Positions 24,412 to 32,286 of a DNA stretch of 64,000 nt are shown in pieces. The DNA is taken from positions 1-64,000 of the forward strand of contig FQWG01000024.1 in assembly GCA_900129595.1 (NCBI GenBank). The letters are read 5' to 3'. The stretch is from Flavobacterium frigidimaris (GTDB lineage Bacteria > Bacteroidota > Bacteroidia > Flavobacteriales > Flavobacteriaceae). Position 1 is the first letter of the stretch. Each line of letters starts with the position of its first letter. A program made the position numbers and the translations under genes. A model generated the notes under the pieces. The model was not told the DNA's origin and did not search any database. It worked only from the letters and a program-made list of their open reading frames with translations.

Positions 24412-25119
24412 ATGAAAGTTTATGTGCGATGTTTTATAGCAATGATGTCTGTTTTTTCTTTTCACTCCTTTGGGCAAAGTAAGGATCGTATTTCTGCTCA
24501 TGCTGTGAATGGGACTGCAATTTTAAAACCGGAAGATACCTCAAAGGACGGTCTTGTTATCGTAGCTTATTATGTCGAAGAAACGATCAATATGACTTTT
24601 GGAAGAAGAATTACCAAATATGAGGTTTCAAAATTAGAAATGGTCAACACGTATGACTTAGGGCCTAATAATACCAGAGTTGTAACTCCTATATACGGAA
24701 AACCAAAAGTAAAGAGCGTCAAACTGGCACTAGAACCCAAAACCTTTGTTGATACAAGTGCTGCAGTTATAAAACCAATCAAAGTTGATGTAATGGCAGT
24801 ATCAGAGCCTCCAAAATATTTAAGTATAGATATTGTAGAAACATATGCTAAGGTTCTGCACAAAGGCTATAAATCGATAGATATGCTTATAAAAGTGGCT
24901 GACAGGGCTTATTTTGATGGCGATCTTGTAACGGCAGCGAAATACTACGAAGAGCTCATTAGCATGACTACAGATTTAGATGCGATGTATTATTACCGCT
25001 ATGCGCAATCCTTAAAAGGAATCGACCAGGCGGAGAAAGCAAATGAAACAATGCTTTTGTTCGAAAGTAAAAATATTGGTAATAATGTAGTAAAGCATAA
25101 TAAGCTGGTCAGAAACTAA
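24412..25119 (+). CDS. Exported protein with TPR-like C-terminus, tandem paralogue B
   Basis: 235 residues, signal peptide ending SFGQS. It matches paralogue A in the N-terminal block (EETINMTFGRRITKYEVSKL, TYDLGPNNTR) and in the C-terminal TPR-like block (AYFDGDLVTAAKYYEEL, YYYRYAQSLKGI), but the central linker is about 70 residues shorter. It clearly arose by tandem duplication. Function unknown; the shared parts are presumably the functional ones. Confidence 0.7.
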   Translation: MKVYVRCFIAMMSVFSFHSFGQSKDRISAHAVNGTAILKPEDTSKDGLVIVAYYVEETINMTFGRRITKYEVSKLEMVNTYDLGPNNTRVVTPIYGKPKVKSVKLALEPKTFVDTSAAVIKPIKVDVMAVSEPPKYLSIDIVETYAKVLHKGYKSIDMLIKVADRAYFDGDLVTAAKYYEELISMTTDLDAMYYYRYAQSLKGIDQAEKANETMLLFESKNIGNNVVKHNKLVRN

Positions 25120-25132
25120 GCTTAGTTATTAG

Positions 25133-25161
25133 CTGAATAAAAAGAATTTCTTTTTATTCAG
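25133..25161 (+). terminator. Terminator hairpin after paralogue B
   Basis: CTGAATAAAAAGAA is perfectly mirrored by TTCTTTTTATTCAG. The rest of the gap to 25331 is AT-rich and shows nothing I can name. Confidence 0.65.
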
Positions 25162-25331
25162 AAGCTTGGCAAATTACAAAATTAATATCTTTTTTCTTAT
25201 TGGGATTATCTCATCTTTTTGCTTAATCCCTAACTTTTGCATCTGATCCGACAAAATCTCCATTTTTTAATAAATTATCGTGAAGTACTGATTTTACTAT
25301 AGTATTAAAAGAGAAAAGACTTTTTTTAAAA

Positions 25332-25387
25332 GCTCCCTCTCTTGGGCTTGAACCAACCCCGATGGCTATCGGGGCTCTGATTAACAG
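25332..25387 (-). pseudogene. Broken tRNA-Asn (3' half) carrying an 18-bp palindrome, copy D2
   Basis: The plus strand reads GCTCCCTCTCTTGGG, then the T arm, then CTCTGATTAACAG, as in the intact tRNA-Asn genes nearby. Where those have GGACC, this copy has CCCCGATGGCTATCGGGG (25357-25374). The anticodon arm stops at AACAG and the 5' half is missing, so it cannot be a working tRNA. Confidence 0.8.
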
Positions 25388-25389
25388 TT

Positions 25390-25671
25390 TTAGTTGTATT
25401 TGTTTTTAAGTTTTAAAATAATTTCTGGATACTTCAGAAGGTTTTGGATATAAGTTTTGCTTTTCATTTTTTTAATGTGCTTCTCGATTTGTAATCCTTG
25501 GGTTTTGCTTTCGCATATTATTTTGAGGAACAATACCCAATCATCAGCGTTTGCTGTAAATTTATGAGATTGAGCATTTTTATGAAATTCAATTCGGGTA
25601 TCGAAATCAGATGTGAACCCGATATAAAATCGGTTAAGCTTATTGGAATGAAGAATGTAGACAATGTGCAT
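25390..25671 (-). CDS. Small GIY-YIG domain protein
   Basis: 93 residues from the ATG at 25671 (MHIVYILHSNKLNRFYIGFT), with the GIY-YIG-type VYI...YIG pair and a typical short core ending in Lys-rich sequence. The frame can be read from an upstream ATG (25692), giving seven more residues. Such single-domain GIY-YIG proteins are putative endonucleases of unknown role and are multi-copy in Flavobacteria. It lies exactly between two broken tRNA-Asn copies that share the same inserted palindrome, which suggests it moved with, or was duplicated with, that sequence. Confidence 0.85.
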   Translation of the reverse strand: MHIVYILHSNKLNRFYIGFTSDFDTRIEFHKNAQSHKFTANADDWVLFLKIICESKTQGLQIEKHIKKMKSKTYIQNLLKYPEIILKLKNKYN

Positions 25672-25694
25672 AGTGATTTGAGATAAAAACAAAA

Positions 25695-25724
25695 AAATAC
25701 CACTTACGTTTGTAAGTGGTATTT
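25695..25724 (-). terminator. Terminator hairpin, tRNA-Asn region (copy 1)
   Basis: AAATACCACTTAC and GTAAGTGGTATTT pair around GTTT. On the minus strand it follows the broken tRNA copy D1. A close relative lies at 25811-25837. Confidence 0.75.
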
Positions 25725-25731
25725 AAAAAAA

Positions 25732-25788
25732 GCTCCCTCTGGATCGAACCAACCCCGATGGCTATCGGGGCTCTGATTAACAAGATCC
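25732..25788 (-). pseudogene. Broken tRNA-Asn carrying an 18-bp palindrome, copy D1
   Basis: GCTCCCTCT is followed by a shortened T arm (GGATCGAACCAA), then CCCCGATGGCTATCGGGG (25753-25770), then CTCTGATTAACAAGATCC. It shares the palindrome at the same place as copy D2, and has lost part of the T stem as well. Not functional as a tRNA. Confidence 0.78.
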
Positions 25789-25810
25789 TTTTGAGTAAAT
25801 ATCAAAAAAA

Positions 25811-25837
25811 AATACCACTTAAAATATAAGTGGTATT
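25811..25837 (-). terminator. Terminator hairpin after tRNA-Asn (copy 2)
   Basis: AATACCACTTA and TAAGTGGTATT pair, with A and T tracts on both sides. It lies directly 3' of the tRNA-Asn at 25847-25920 on the minus strand and is nearly the same as the hairpin at 25695. Confidence 0.8.
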
Positions 25838-25846
25838 TAAAAAAAG

Positions 25847-25920
25847 CTCCCTCTCTTGGGCTCGAACCAAGGACCCTCTGATTAACAGTCAGATGCTCTA
25901 ACCAACTGAGCTAAGAAGGA
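25847..25920 (-). tRNA. tRNA-Asn (anticodon GTT)
   Basis: 74 nt on the minus strand. Acceptor TCCTTCT (25920-25914) pairs with AGAGGGA, with one T-G. The anticodon arm TCTGA-CTGTTAA-TCAGA gives GTT. The T arm has GGTTCGAGCCC. CCA is not encoded. Followed by a terminator. Confidence 0.95.
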
Positions 25921-25958
25921 ATCACCTTAAAGGTAAATATGTTTGCTAAAAAAAGTTG

Positions 25959-26032
25959 CTCCCCCTCTTGGGCTCGAACCAAGGACCCTCTGATTAACAG
26001 TCAGATGCTCTAACCAACTGAGCTAAGGAGGA
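25959..26032 (-). tRNA. tRNA-Asn (anticodon GTT), second copy
   Basis: 74 nt on the minus strand, almost identical to the downstream copy. Acceptor TCCTCCT (26032-26026) pairs with AGGGGGA. Same anticodon arm and T arm. The two copies are 38 bases apart and probably co-transcribed. Confidence 0.95.
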
Positions 26033-26115
26033 AGTTGTTGCTCGTTTTAGCGAGTGCAAATATAGATCATTTTTTAGATTCTCAAAAATATTTTAGCACT
26101 TTTTATTAAATATTT

Positions 26116-27459
26116 TTACTTGCCTGCAATTGCTTTGTAGATATCGTTTCCGTTAGCAAACAAAAGCAGTCCTATAAGTAAAACGAAGCCAACTACTTGG
26201 GCGTTTTCAAGGAATTTATCGCTTGGTTTTCTACCACTAATTATTTCGTATAATAAAAACATTACATGACCACCATCGAGAGCCGGAATTGGCAATAAAT
26301 TCATAACTCCAAGCATAATCGACAATAAAGCAGTGATTGTCCAGAAAGCTTCCCAACTCCAGGTACTAGGAAAAATATTGAAAATAGCCGTAAAACCACC
26401 TACTTGTTTGTATGCTTTCGTTTCAGGGTTAAAAATCATTTTAAGCTGTTTTCCGTAACTGATCAATTGATCCTTCCCTTTTGTTAGTCCAACCGGGATT
26501 GATTCAAAGAAACCGTAGCTTTTAGTGCTTACTTTATAGTATCCTAGTTTTTCTAATGATTCGATATTTAAACCTCCAACACCAACGCCTAATTTTCCTG
26601 CATCAGAAACTTTAACCGTAATAGGTGTTTTTTTCAAATCACGTAAAACGACAGCAGGAATTGTTTTTCCTTTATTGCTTTCTAAAATCGTTTTAACCTG
26701 ATCAAAATATCTTGCATCTTGTCCGTTAAGACTAACGACTACATCTTTTGCTTTTAAATCCGTATTTCCTGATTCCGGAGTAACATTAGCCACAGCAAAA
26801 GGAACTCTCATAGTAAAAAGTGGCTCTTTTTTTTGTTTAGCTAACTGATCAACAAAATCAGTTGGTATTTTTATGGTTTGCTGCTGTCCGTTTCTTTCGA
26901 TCAAAACTTCTTTTGCCATGATAATTTTCATGTTGATATCATTGTCTAAGTTTTCGATTTTTTGTCCGTCAACAGCAAGGAATTTATCACCGGTTTTAAA
27001 ACCTGATTTAAGCATGATTGGATTTTCAATCAATACACCATCTTTTAGATCTGCACTGGCAACATAAGTATCGCCATAGGCAAACGCCATTCCGATATAT
27101 ATAATAAATGCCAGAATAAAGTTTACAGTAACTCCGCCCAACATAATGATCAAACGCTGCCATGCCGGTTTAGAACGAAATTCCCAAGGTTGCGGTGGCA
27201 AAGCCATTTGATCCTTGTCCATGCTTTCGTCGATCATTCCGGAGATTTTCACATAACCACCAAGCGGTAACCATCCGATTCCGTATTCAGTTTCGCCAAT
27301 TTTCTTTTTTAACAGCGAATATTTAACATCAAAAAATAAGTAAAATTTTTCAACTCTTGTTTTAAATAATTTTGCAGGAATAAAATGTCCTAATTCGTGA
27401 AGAATAATAAGTAATGATAAACTCAATAGAAATTGAGAGAGTTTGATAACTATATCCAT
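26116..27459 (-). CDS. rseP: Site-2 intramembrane metalloprotease RseP
   Basis: Cleaves membrane-embedded substrates such as anti-sigma factors. 447 residues. The zinc motif HELGH (His21, Glu22, His25) is in the first membrane segment; a periplasmic region with PDZ-like modules (GFKTGDKFLAVDGQKI and AKDVVVSLNGQDA) fills the middle; LLPIPALDGGHVMF near residue 395 supplies the third zinc ligand, and further membrane segments follow. It begins MDIVIKLSQFLLSL. It may act on the membrane anti-sigma factor at 8869, but nothing in the sequence shows that. Confidence 0.93.
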   Translation of the reverse strand: MDIVIKLSQFLLSLSLLIILHELGHFIPAKLFKTRVEKFYLFFDVKYSLLKKKIGETEYGIGWLPLGGYVKISGMIDESMDKDQMALPPQPWEFRSKPAWQRLIIMLGGVTVNFILAFIIYIGMAFAYGDTYVASADLKDGVLIENPIMLKSGFKTGDKFLAVDGQKIENLDNDINMKIIMAKEVLIERNGQQQTIKIPTDFVDQLAKQKKEPLFTMRVPFAVANVTPESGNTDLKAKDVVVSLNGQDARYFDQVKTILESNKGKTIPAVVLRDLKKTPITVKVSDAGKLGVGVGGLNIESLEKLGYYKVSTKSYGFFESIPVGLTKGKDQLISYGKQLKMIFNPETKAYKQVGGFTAIFNIFPSTWSWEAFWTITALLSIMLGVMNLLPIPALDGGHVMFLLYEIISGRKPSDKFLENAQVVGFVLLIGLLLFANGNDIYKAIAGK

Positions 27460-27718
27460 TTTGTATTTTTAGTTCGTAATTTAACGCACAAAAGTAGCGT
27501 TTCTATTTTAATTTAAGACCGCAAGATAACACTTAAGGTTTTAAATTCTTGTTAATAAATGATCTTGCTTCTCTATAAATTTAGCAAAGCTTTCTTTGCT
27601 CATAATCTATTAGTAAGTTATTTATTGTGAATGTTACAAAATATCTCATAAAAGGTCTTTCCTGATTGCATCTGCTGTAATTTTATTAAAAGGTCATTCG
27701 GGTTTATTAAAACAAAAT

Positions 27719-27749
27719 TTGGATTAAATAAAATTTAATAATAGATTTA
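27719..27749 (+). promoter_or_regulatory. Promoter of the double-glycine peptide gene (TTG-N20-TAGATTTA)
   Basis: TTG at 27719-27721 and TAGATTTA at 27742-27749 are 20 bases apart, near the Bacteroidota consensus (last base A rather than G). Upstream, 27460-27718 holds no gene or other feature I can support. Confidence 0.6.
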
Positions 27750-27750
27750 A

Positions 27751-27777
27751 CCTTAGGAAATTAGTAAAGTCCTAAGG
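27751..27777 (+). promoter_or_regulatory. Hairpin at the transcript start of the double-glycine peptide gene
   Basis: CCTTAGGA (27751-27758) is mirrored by TCCTAAGG (27770-27777) with an 11-base loop. It starts two bases after the -7 box, so it is either a regulator-binding site over the start point or a 5' hairpin of the mRNA. Confidence 0.5.
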
Positions 27778-27807
27778 AGATATTTTATAAATTTAAATGT
27801 TAATATT

Positions 27808-27927
27808 ATGAAATCAATAGAAGATTTTAATTTAGAAGAGATTAGTACTAAAGAATTACAAAGTATAGTTGGAGGAAAAGATGTGGCGCCGATTTTAATT
27901 GGAGGCATTTTGATTGGAGCTGCGTAA
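27808..27927 (+). CDS. Double-glycine leader peptide (bacteriocin/ComC-like precursor), 39 residues
   Basis: Encodes MKSIEDFNLEEISTKELQSI, then VGG, then KDVAPILIGGILIGAA. The first 23 residues match the GG-type leader pattern (acidic-hydrophobic helix with Leu, Ser/Ile and a final Gly-Gly) that peptidase-containing ABC exporters cut. The 16-residue tail is hydrophobic, with small-residue GxxxG-like spacing. It has its own promoter, a 5' hairpin and a terminator. No modification enzyme or exporter lies nearby, so it is an orphan precursor and its product may be a bacteriocin, signal or modified peptide. Too short for routine gene callers. Confidence 0.72.
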   Translation: MKSIEDFNLEEISTKELQSIVGGKDVAPILIGGILIGAA

Positions 27928-27957
27928 AATTTGCGGAGTTGTAATTTTACACCAAAG

Positions 27958-27994
27958 AAAAACTCTTTTCAAAATTTTTGAAAAGAGTTTTTTT
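27958..27994 (+). terminator. Terminator after the double-glycine peptide gene
   Basis: AAACTCTTTTCAAAA and its mirror ending GAAAAGAGTTT form a long stem, followed by a T run. Confidence 0.88.
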
Positions 27995-28045
27995 GAAAAT
28001 CATTGTACTGAATCAAATTAGAATGTCTCAGATGATGCATAAAAA

Positions 28046-28089
28046 TAGAAATCTAAATGTTTGTTAATTAATAAACATTTAGATTTCTA
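28046..28089. repeat. Perfect inverted repeat with 17-bp arms
   Basis: TAGAAATCTAAATGTTT (28046-28062) is perfectly mirrored at 28073-28089 around a 10-base loop. It sits between the peptide gene's terminator and the flavin oxidoreductase gene, with no T run. Confidence 0.65.
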
Positions 28090-28172
28090 CTTTTAACAAG
28101 AAGCTTTAACTTTACTTTTTTAAACACTATCGTACTCAATAGATAGCGTATAATCATTAAAAAGGTACAACT

Positions 28173-29243
28173 ATGGCTTCATTATTATTTTCACCGCTTA
28201 CTATAAAAAATATCACCTTAAAAAATAGAATTACGATTTCGCCTATGTGTCAGTATTCGGCGATTGAAGGCTTTGCAAACGATTGGCATTTGGTTCATTT
28301 AGGAAGTCGTGCCAGTGGTGGAGCGGGTTTAATCATTCAGGAAGCTACAGCGATTTCTCCTGAAGCCAGAATTTCTCCTTCGGATCTTGGGATCTGGAAA
28401 GACGAGCACATTCAGAAACTAAAAACAATCACCGAATATATTGTTTCCCAAAATTCGATTCCCGGAATTCAGTTGGCACATGCCGGACGAAAAGCAAGTG
28501 TTTCGATTCCGTGGGAAGGCAATAAAAAGTTAGGTTTCGATCAGGGCGGATGGCAGACCGTTGCTGCAAGTGCGATTCCGTATCACGATAACGAGCCATT
28601 TCTTCCGGAAGCTTTAGATAAAAAAGGAATTCAGAAAGTGATTTCAGATTTTAAAACAGCAACAAAAAGAGCTGTTGAAGCCGGTTATCAGGTAATGGAA
28701 ATTCACGGTGCACACGGTTATTTACTGCACCAGTTTTTATCTCCTTTAACTAACATAAGAACCGATGAATATGGAGGAAGTTTCGAAAACAGAATTCGTT
28801 TTACACTCGAAATTATAGCAGCAGTACAATCAGAATGGCCTTCGGATTTGCCTTTATTCGTGCGGATTTCAGCCACAGACTGGGCAGAAGGCGGATGGAA
28901 TCCTGAAGAATCAGTAAAGCTTTCTGAAATATTAAAAGAAAAAGGAGTAGATTTAATCGATGTCTCATCAGGCGGATTGGTTTCGCATCAGAAAATTGAA
29001 TTAAAACCGGGTTATCAGGTTTCATTTGCGGAAAAAGTTAAAAAGGAAGCTTCAATTTTAACCGGTGCAGTAGGCCTAATTACAGAAGCAAAACAAGCCG
29101 AAGCAATTTTAGAAACGGGTCAGGCAGATTTGGTTTTATTCGCCAGAGCCTCTTTGAGAAATCCAAATTTGCCTTTAGATTTCGCAAGAGAACTAAACGA
29201 CGATATTCAATGGCCAAAACAATACGAACGCGCTAAAATTTAA
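28173..29243 (+). CDS. NADH:flavin oxidoreductase, Old Yellow Enzyme family (NamA/YqjM-like)
   Basis: 356-residue FMN enzyme that reduces activated double bonds with NAD(P)H. It begins SLLFSPLTIKNITLKNRI with SPMCQYSA, has GIQLAHAGRKAS, and the substrate-site HGAHGYLLHQFLSPLTN motif. The CQYS cysteine and length put it with the YqjM/NamA class. Cytosolic, with no partners in an obvious operon; the next gene is on the same strand 127 bases on. Confidence 0.9.
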   Translation: MASLLFSPLTIKNITLKNRITISPMCQYSAIEGFANDWHLVHLGSRASGGAGLIIQEATAISPEARISPSDLGIWKDEHIQKLKTITEYIVSQNSIPGIQLAHAGRKASVSIPWEGNKKLGFDQGGWQTVAASAIPYHDNEPFLPEALDKKGIQKVISDFKTATKRAVEAGYQVMEIHGAHGYLLHQFLSPLTNIRTDEYGGSFENRIRFTLEIIAAVQSEWPSDLPLFVRISATDWAEGGWNPEESVKLSEILKEKGVDLIDVSSGGLVSHQKIELKPGYQVSFAEKVKKEASILTGAVGLITEAKQAEAILETGQADLVLFARASLRNPNLPLDFARELNDDIQWPKQYERAKI

Positions 29244-29370
29244 TAAAAATTATTGGCAACAGATTACAAGATTAAAATGATTTATAAAGAAGGTTGCCAA
29301 TAATTACACGAATTATCACTAATTTTTTCTTTTTTATAATTCGCGACGAAAAAACTAAATACTATACAAA

Positions 29371-30411
29371 ATGCAAAAAATAAGAACAGCATTATTATCA
29401 TACGGAATGTCAGGGAAAGTTTTTCACGCTCCGTTTTTAAACCTACACTCCGGATTTGAATTATTAGGATCTTGGGAAAGAAGCAAAAAACTCGTTCAGG
29501 AAGATTATCCTGCAGTAAAAAGTTATCCAACAATCGACGAATTATTAGCTGACGATGTCGATTTGGTAATCGTAAATACACCGGTTGGAACACATTTCGA
29601 ATATGCCAAAAAAGTTTTGTTGGCAGGAAAACATGCCGTTGTCGAAAAGGCATTTACTACAACCGTGGCAGAAGCCGAAGAATTAGCAGCAATTGCCAAG
29701 GAAAAAGGATTGAAATTGGCCGTTTTTCAAAATAGAAGATGGGATAGTGATTTTAAAACCGTTCAGAAAGTAATTAAAGAAGGAGTTTTAGGCGATTTAG
29801 TCGAAGCAGAATTTCATTTTGACAGATACAATCCGTTATTGAGTCCAAAAGCACATAAAGAAACCGTAAATGACGGAGCCGGAATCCTGAAAGATTTAGG
29901 TCCGCATTTAATAGATCAGGCAGTTTGTTTATTTGGTTCACCTAAGTCAGTTTTTGCAGATATCCGTTTTACAAGAGAGAATTCTCTGGTAGACGACTGG
30001 ATCGATTTATTATTGATTTACGAAGATTTCAGAGTACGGTTAAAAGCCAGCTTCTTTGTCAGGGAAGCCAATCCTGCTTATACGATTCACGGTAAAAAAG
30101 GATCTTTCTTGAAACCGCGCGGAGATGTTCAGGAAGATGATTTGAAATTGGGTAAAAAACCAAACTTAGAATCTTGGGGAACAGAATCAGAAACATTGCA
30201 AGGACTTTTGCACACGGAAATCGAAGGAAAAGAAATTTGCGAAAAAATCCCAACACTTCAGGGTAATTATTTCTCATTCTTTGATGGCGTTCATGATGCA
30301 ATTGCAAACAATAAACCAGAACCGGTTACAGCACAAGATGGAGTAAAAGTCATGCAGATTATCGAAGCGGCAATTGCAAGTAATACACAGCAAAAAGTGA
30401 TTAATTTGTAG
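29371..30411 (+). CDS. Gfo/Idh/MocA-family oxidoreductase
   Basis: 346 residues. An N-terminal Rossmann domain (IRTALLSYGMSGKVFHAPF, VNTPVGTHFEYAKKVL, GKHAVVEKAFTTT) is followed by the family's C-terminal alpha/beta substrate domain (GGILKDLGPHLIDQA-like stretch GAGILKDLGPHLIDQAV). The EKAF in place of the usual EKP motif is common in the YdgJ/YhhX subgroup. NAD(P)-dependent sugar or inositol-like oxidoreductase; substrate not inferable. Stands alone. Confidence 0.9.
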   Translation: MQKIRTALLSYGMSGKVFHAPFLNLHSGFELLGSWERSKKLVQEDYPAVKSYPTIDELLADDVDLVIVNTPVGTHFEYAKKVLLAGKHAVVEKAFTTTVAEAEELAAIAKEKGLKLAVFQNRRWDSDFKTVQKVIKEGVLGDLVEAEFHFDRYNPLLSPKAHKETVNDGAGILKDLGPHLIDQAVCLFGSPKSVFADIRFTRENSLVDDWIDLLLIYEDFRVRLKASFFVREANPAYTIHGKKGSFLKPRGDVQEDDLKLGKKPNLESWGTESETLQGLLHTEIEGKEICEKIPTLQGNYFSFFDGVHDAIANNKPEPVTAQDGVKVMQIIEAAIASNTQQKVINL

Positions 30412-30655
30412 CATTATTAACCCACGGATTTGCACCGATTCCTAATATTAAAATTATATCCTAAAGACGCACAGGTAGTGCGTCTTTTTTATGCGTAGAA
30501 ATAGAAAACCTTAGCACCTTAATTCCTCAGAACCTTAGTCCCTTTTTAAAAATTTATAAACATATAACGTTATAAATTTAGGAACTAGTAGGGTTCTGTA
30601 GTCTGTAAAGTTGCTTTTTAGTACTTTTGCAGTATAAAACTCAAAAAGCATCAAT

Positions 30656-31873
30656 TTGTTTAGTTTCAATCCATTATCGCTATTCCAGACCAAAGGAAAA
30701 ATTAAGAAAGTTTATAGAGAAGCAAAAGCGTCTTATTTAAACCGAATTCGATTTGCCGTAGGAATGTTCTATTTCGGAATGGGTTTAAGTTTTGCGACCT
30801 GGGCAAGCCGAATTCCGGATATTAAAACGGCTTTGCATTTGACCGAAGGCGATTTAGGTTCTATTCTTTTTGCCCTTCCGGTGGGACAATTAATTGTTAT
30901 GCCTTTTTCAGGAAAAATGGTAACGAAGTTTGGCAGCCATCGAATTCTGGTTTTCTCTCTGATCATGTATGTTTTATGTCTGGCTAATTTAGGTTTGGCA
31001 ACATCGGCATTGCAGTTATCCCTGGGATTATTTCTATTTGGAGTGTTTGGGAATCTGGCCAACATTGCCGTTAATACCCAGGGAGTTTATACCGAAGTAC
31101 TTTTCAAAAAAACAATCATGTCTTCTTTTCACGGAATGTGGAGTTTTGCCGGATTTACGGGAGCGCTGGTAGGTTTAGGAATGTTAACTTTAAAGCTGAC
31201 TCCCTTTCATCATTTCTTGATTGTGGGCGGAATTGTGCTTTTAATGGTTGTTTTTAATTTTAAATTTTTAGTAAAAGCCAAAGAAAAAATAAAAAATAAA
31301 AGCACCGAAAAGAAAAAGTTATTCGTAAAACCGGACAGTTCTTTACTCTGGCTTGGAGTTATTGGTTTTTGCAGTATGGCGAGCGAAGGTGTAATGTTTG
31401 ACTGGAGCGGAGTTTATTTTAAAGATATTGTACAGGCACCCGGACCTTTGGTTATTTTAGGGTATACTTCTTTTATGATTATGATGGCCAGCGGCAGATT
31501 TTTAGGCGATGGCCTGATCAATAAATTTGGCCGTGAACGTGTGATGCAAATTAGTGGAATCATGATTTCTGCGGGTCTTTTTACCGCAGTTTTTCTTCCT
31601 TATATCATTCCCTGTACACTTGCCTTTATGCTTGTTGGTCTGGGAGTGGCTACAATCGTGCCTACTGTTTATAGTATGGCAGGAAAAAATCCAAGCGTTC
31701 CGCCGGGCGAAGCCTTAACCATTGTTTCGAGTGTAAGTTTCTTAGGTTTTCTGATGGGACCTCCTGTTATTGGGCATATTGCTGAGGCTTTTGGACTTCA
31801 GTTCTCTTTTGCTTTTATCGGAATCTTTGGCGTTTTGATTGCCTTTATGGTTTCGAAAATTAGAACAACATAA
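30656..31873 (+). CDS. MFS transporter (YbjJ-like)
   Basis: 405 residues with about twelve membrane segments. The first conserved stretch SFATWASRIPDIKTALHLTEGD, with GKMVTKFGSHRI after the second helix, matches the YbjJ-type major facilitator group. The frame has no ATG before the first membrane helix, so translation most likely starts at the TTG at 30656 (MFSFNPLSLF). A -7 box TACTTTTG lies at 30622-30629. The substrate is unknown. Confidence 0.82.
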   Translation: MFSFNPLSLFQTKGKIKKVYREAKASYLNRIRFAVGMFYFGMGLSFATWASRIPDIKTALHLTEGDLGSILFALPVGQLIVMPFSGKMVTKFGSHRILVFSLIMYVLCLANLGLATSALQLSLGLFLFGVFGNLANIAVNTQGVYTEVLFKKTIMSSFHGMWSFAGFTGALVGLGMLTLKLTPFHHFLIVGGIVLLMVVFNFKFLVKAKEKIKNKSTEKKKLFVKPDSSLLWLGVIGFCSMASEGVMFDWSGVYFKDIVQAPGPLVILGYTSFMIMMASGRFLGDGLINKFGRERVMQISGIMISAGLFTAVFLPYIIPCTLAFMLVGLGVATIVPTVYSMAGKNPSVPPGEALTIVSSVSFLGFLMGPPVIGHIAEAFGLQFSFAFIGIFGVLIAFMVSKIRTT

Positions 31874-32121
31874 TAAATTCTTTTTCACTTCACGTATAAT
31901 AATTAGGCTTATTGAAAATTAGCTTAGCAAAAAAGTGTTTTTATTTAATAAAATTTAACAAGAAAATATTTTCATATTATTTTTTGTTTATATTTGAATT
32001 TAAAATCTGCCACAAGTTTTTTCCAAAGACCAATTTAATTTTTTGATCCGGAATTGATATGTTTTGAAAAATCAAGACACATCAATCTGAAAACTATTTA
32101 TCAAAAATAAATTGGATTTTT

Positions 32122-32286
32122 ATGAGAAGAAATTATATGGTGGTTTGTCTTTTATTGTTTTTTGGAGTCACTTTTGCGCAAGATGAAACTATTTTTAAAG
32201 GAATAGTGATCGATGCAAAGACACAAAATCCTCTTGAGAATGTCGTGATAAGTATTCAAAATTCTGCGATAACACAACTCACCACT
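32122..32286 (+). pseudogene. N-terminal fragment of a carboxypeptidase-regulatory-like domain protein
   Basis: Starts MRRNYMVVCLLLFFGVTFAQ, a signal peptide, then DETIFKGIVIDAKTQNPLEN, the opening of a CarboxypepD_reg-like domain as found in TonB-dependent receptors and carboxypeptidase-like proteins. After about 54 residues it runs into sequence homologous to a different gene, out of frame, and stops at 32307. It is a truncated remnant joined to the next one by a deletion. Confidence 0.65.

Noticed and set aside
25498-25703. Plus- and minus-strand small ORFs overlapping the GIY-YIG gene
   Set aside because: They are shadows in other frames; only the frame with the VYI...YIG motif makes a recognisable protein.
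21899-31873. A hidden defence island or biosynthetic gene cluster around the GG-leader peptide
   Set aside because: All neighbours are ordinary single genes (peptidase, RseP, OYE, oxidoreductase, transporter); no C39 exporter, radical SAM, lanthionine or grasp enzyme is visible in the window, and the MFS protein is not a peptide exporter type.
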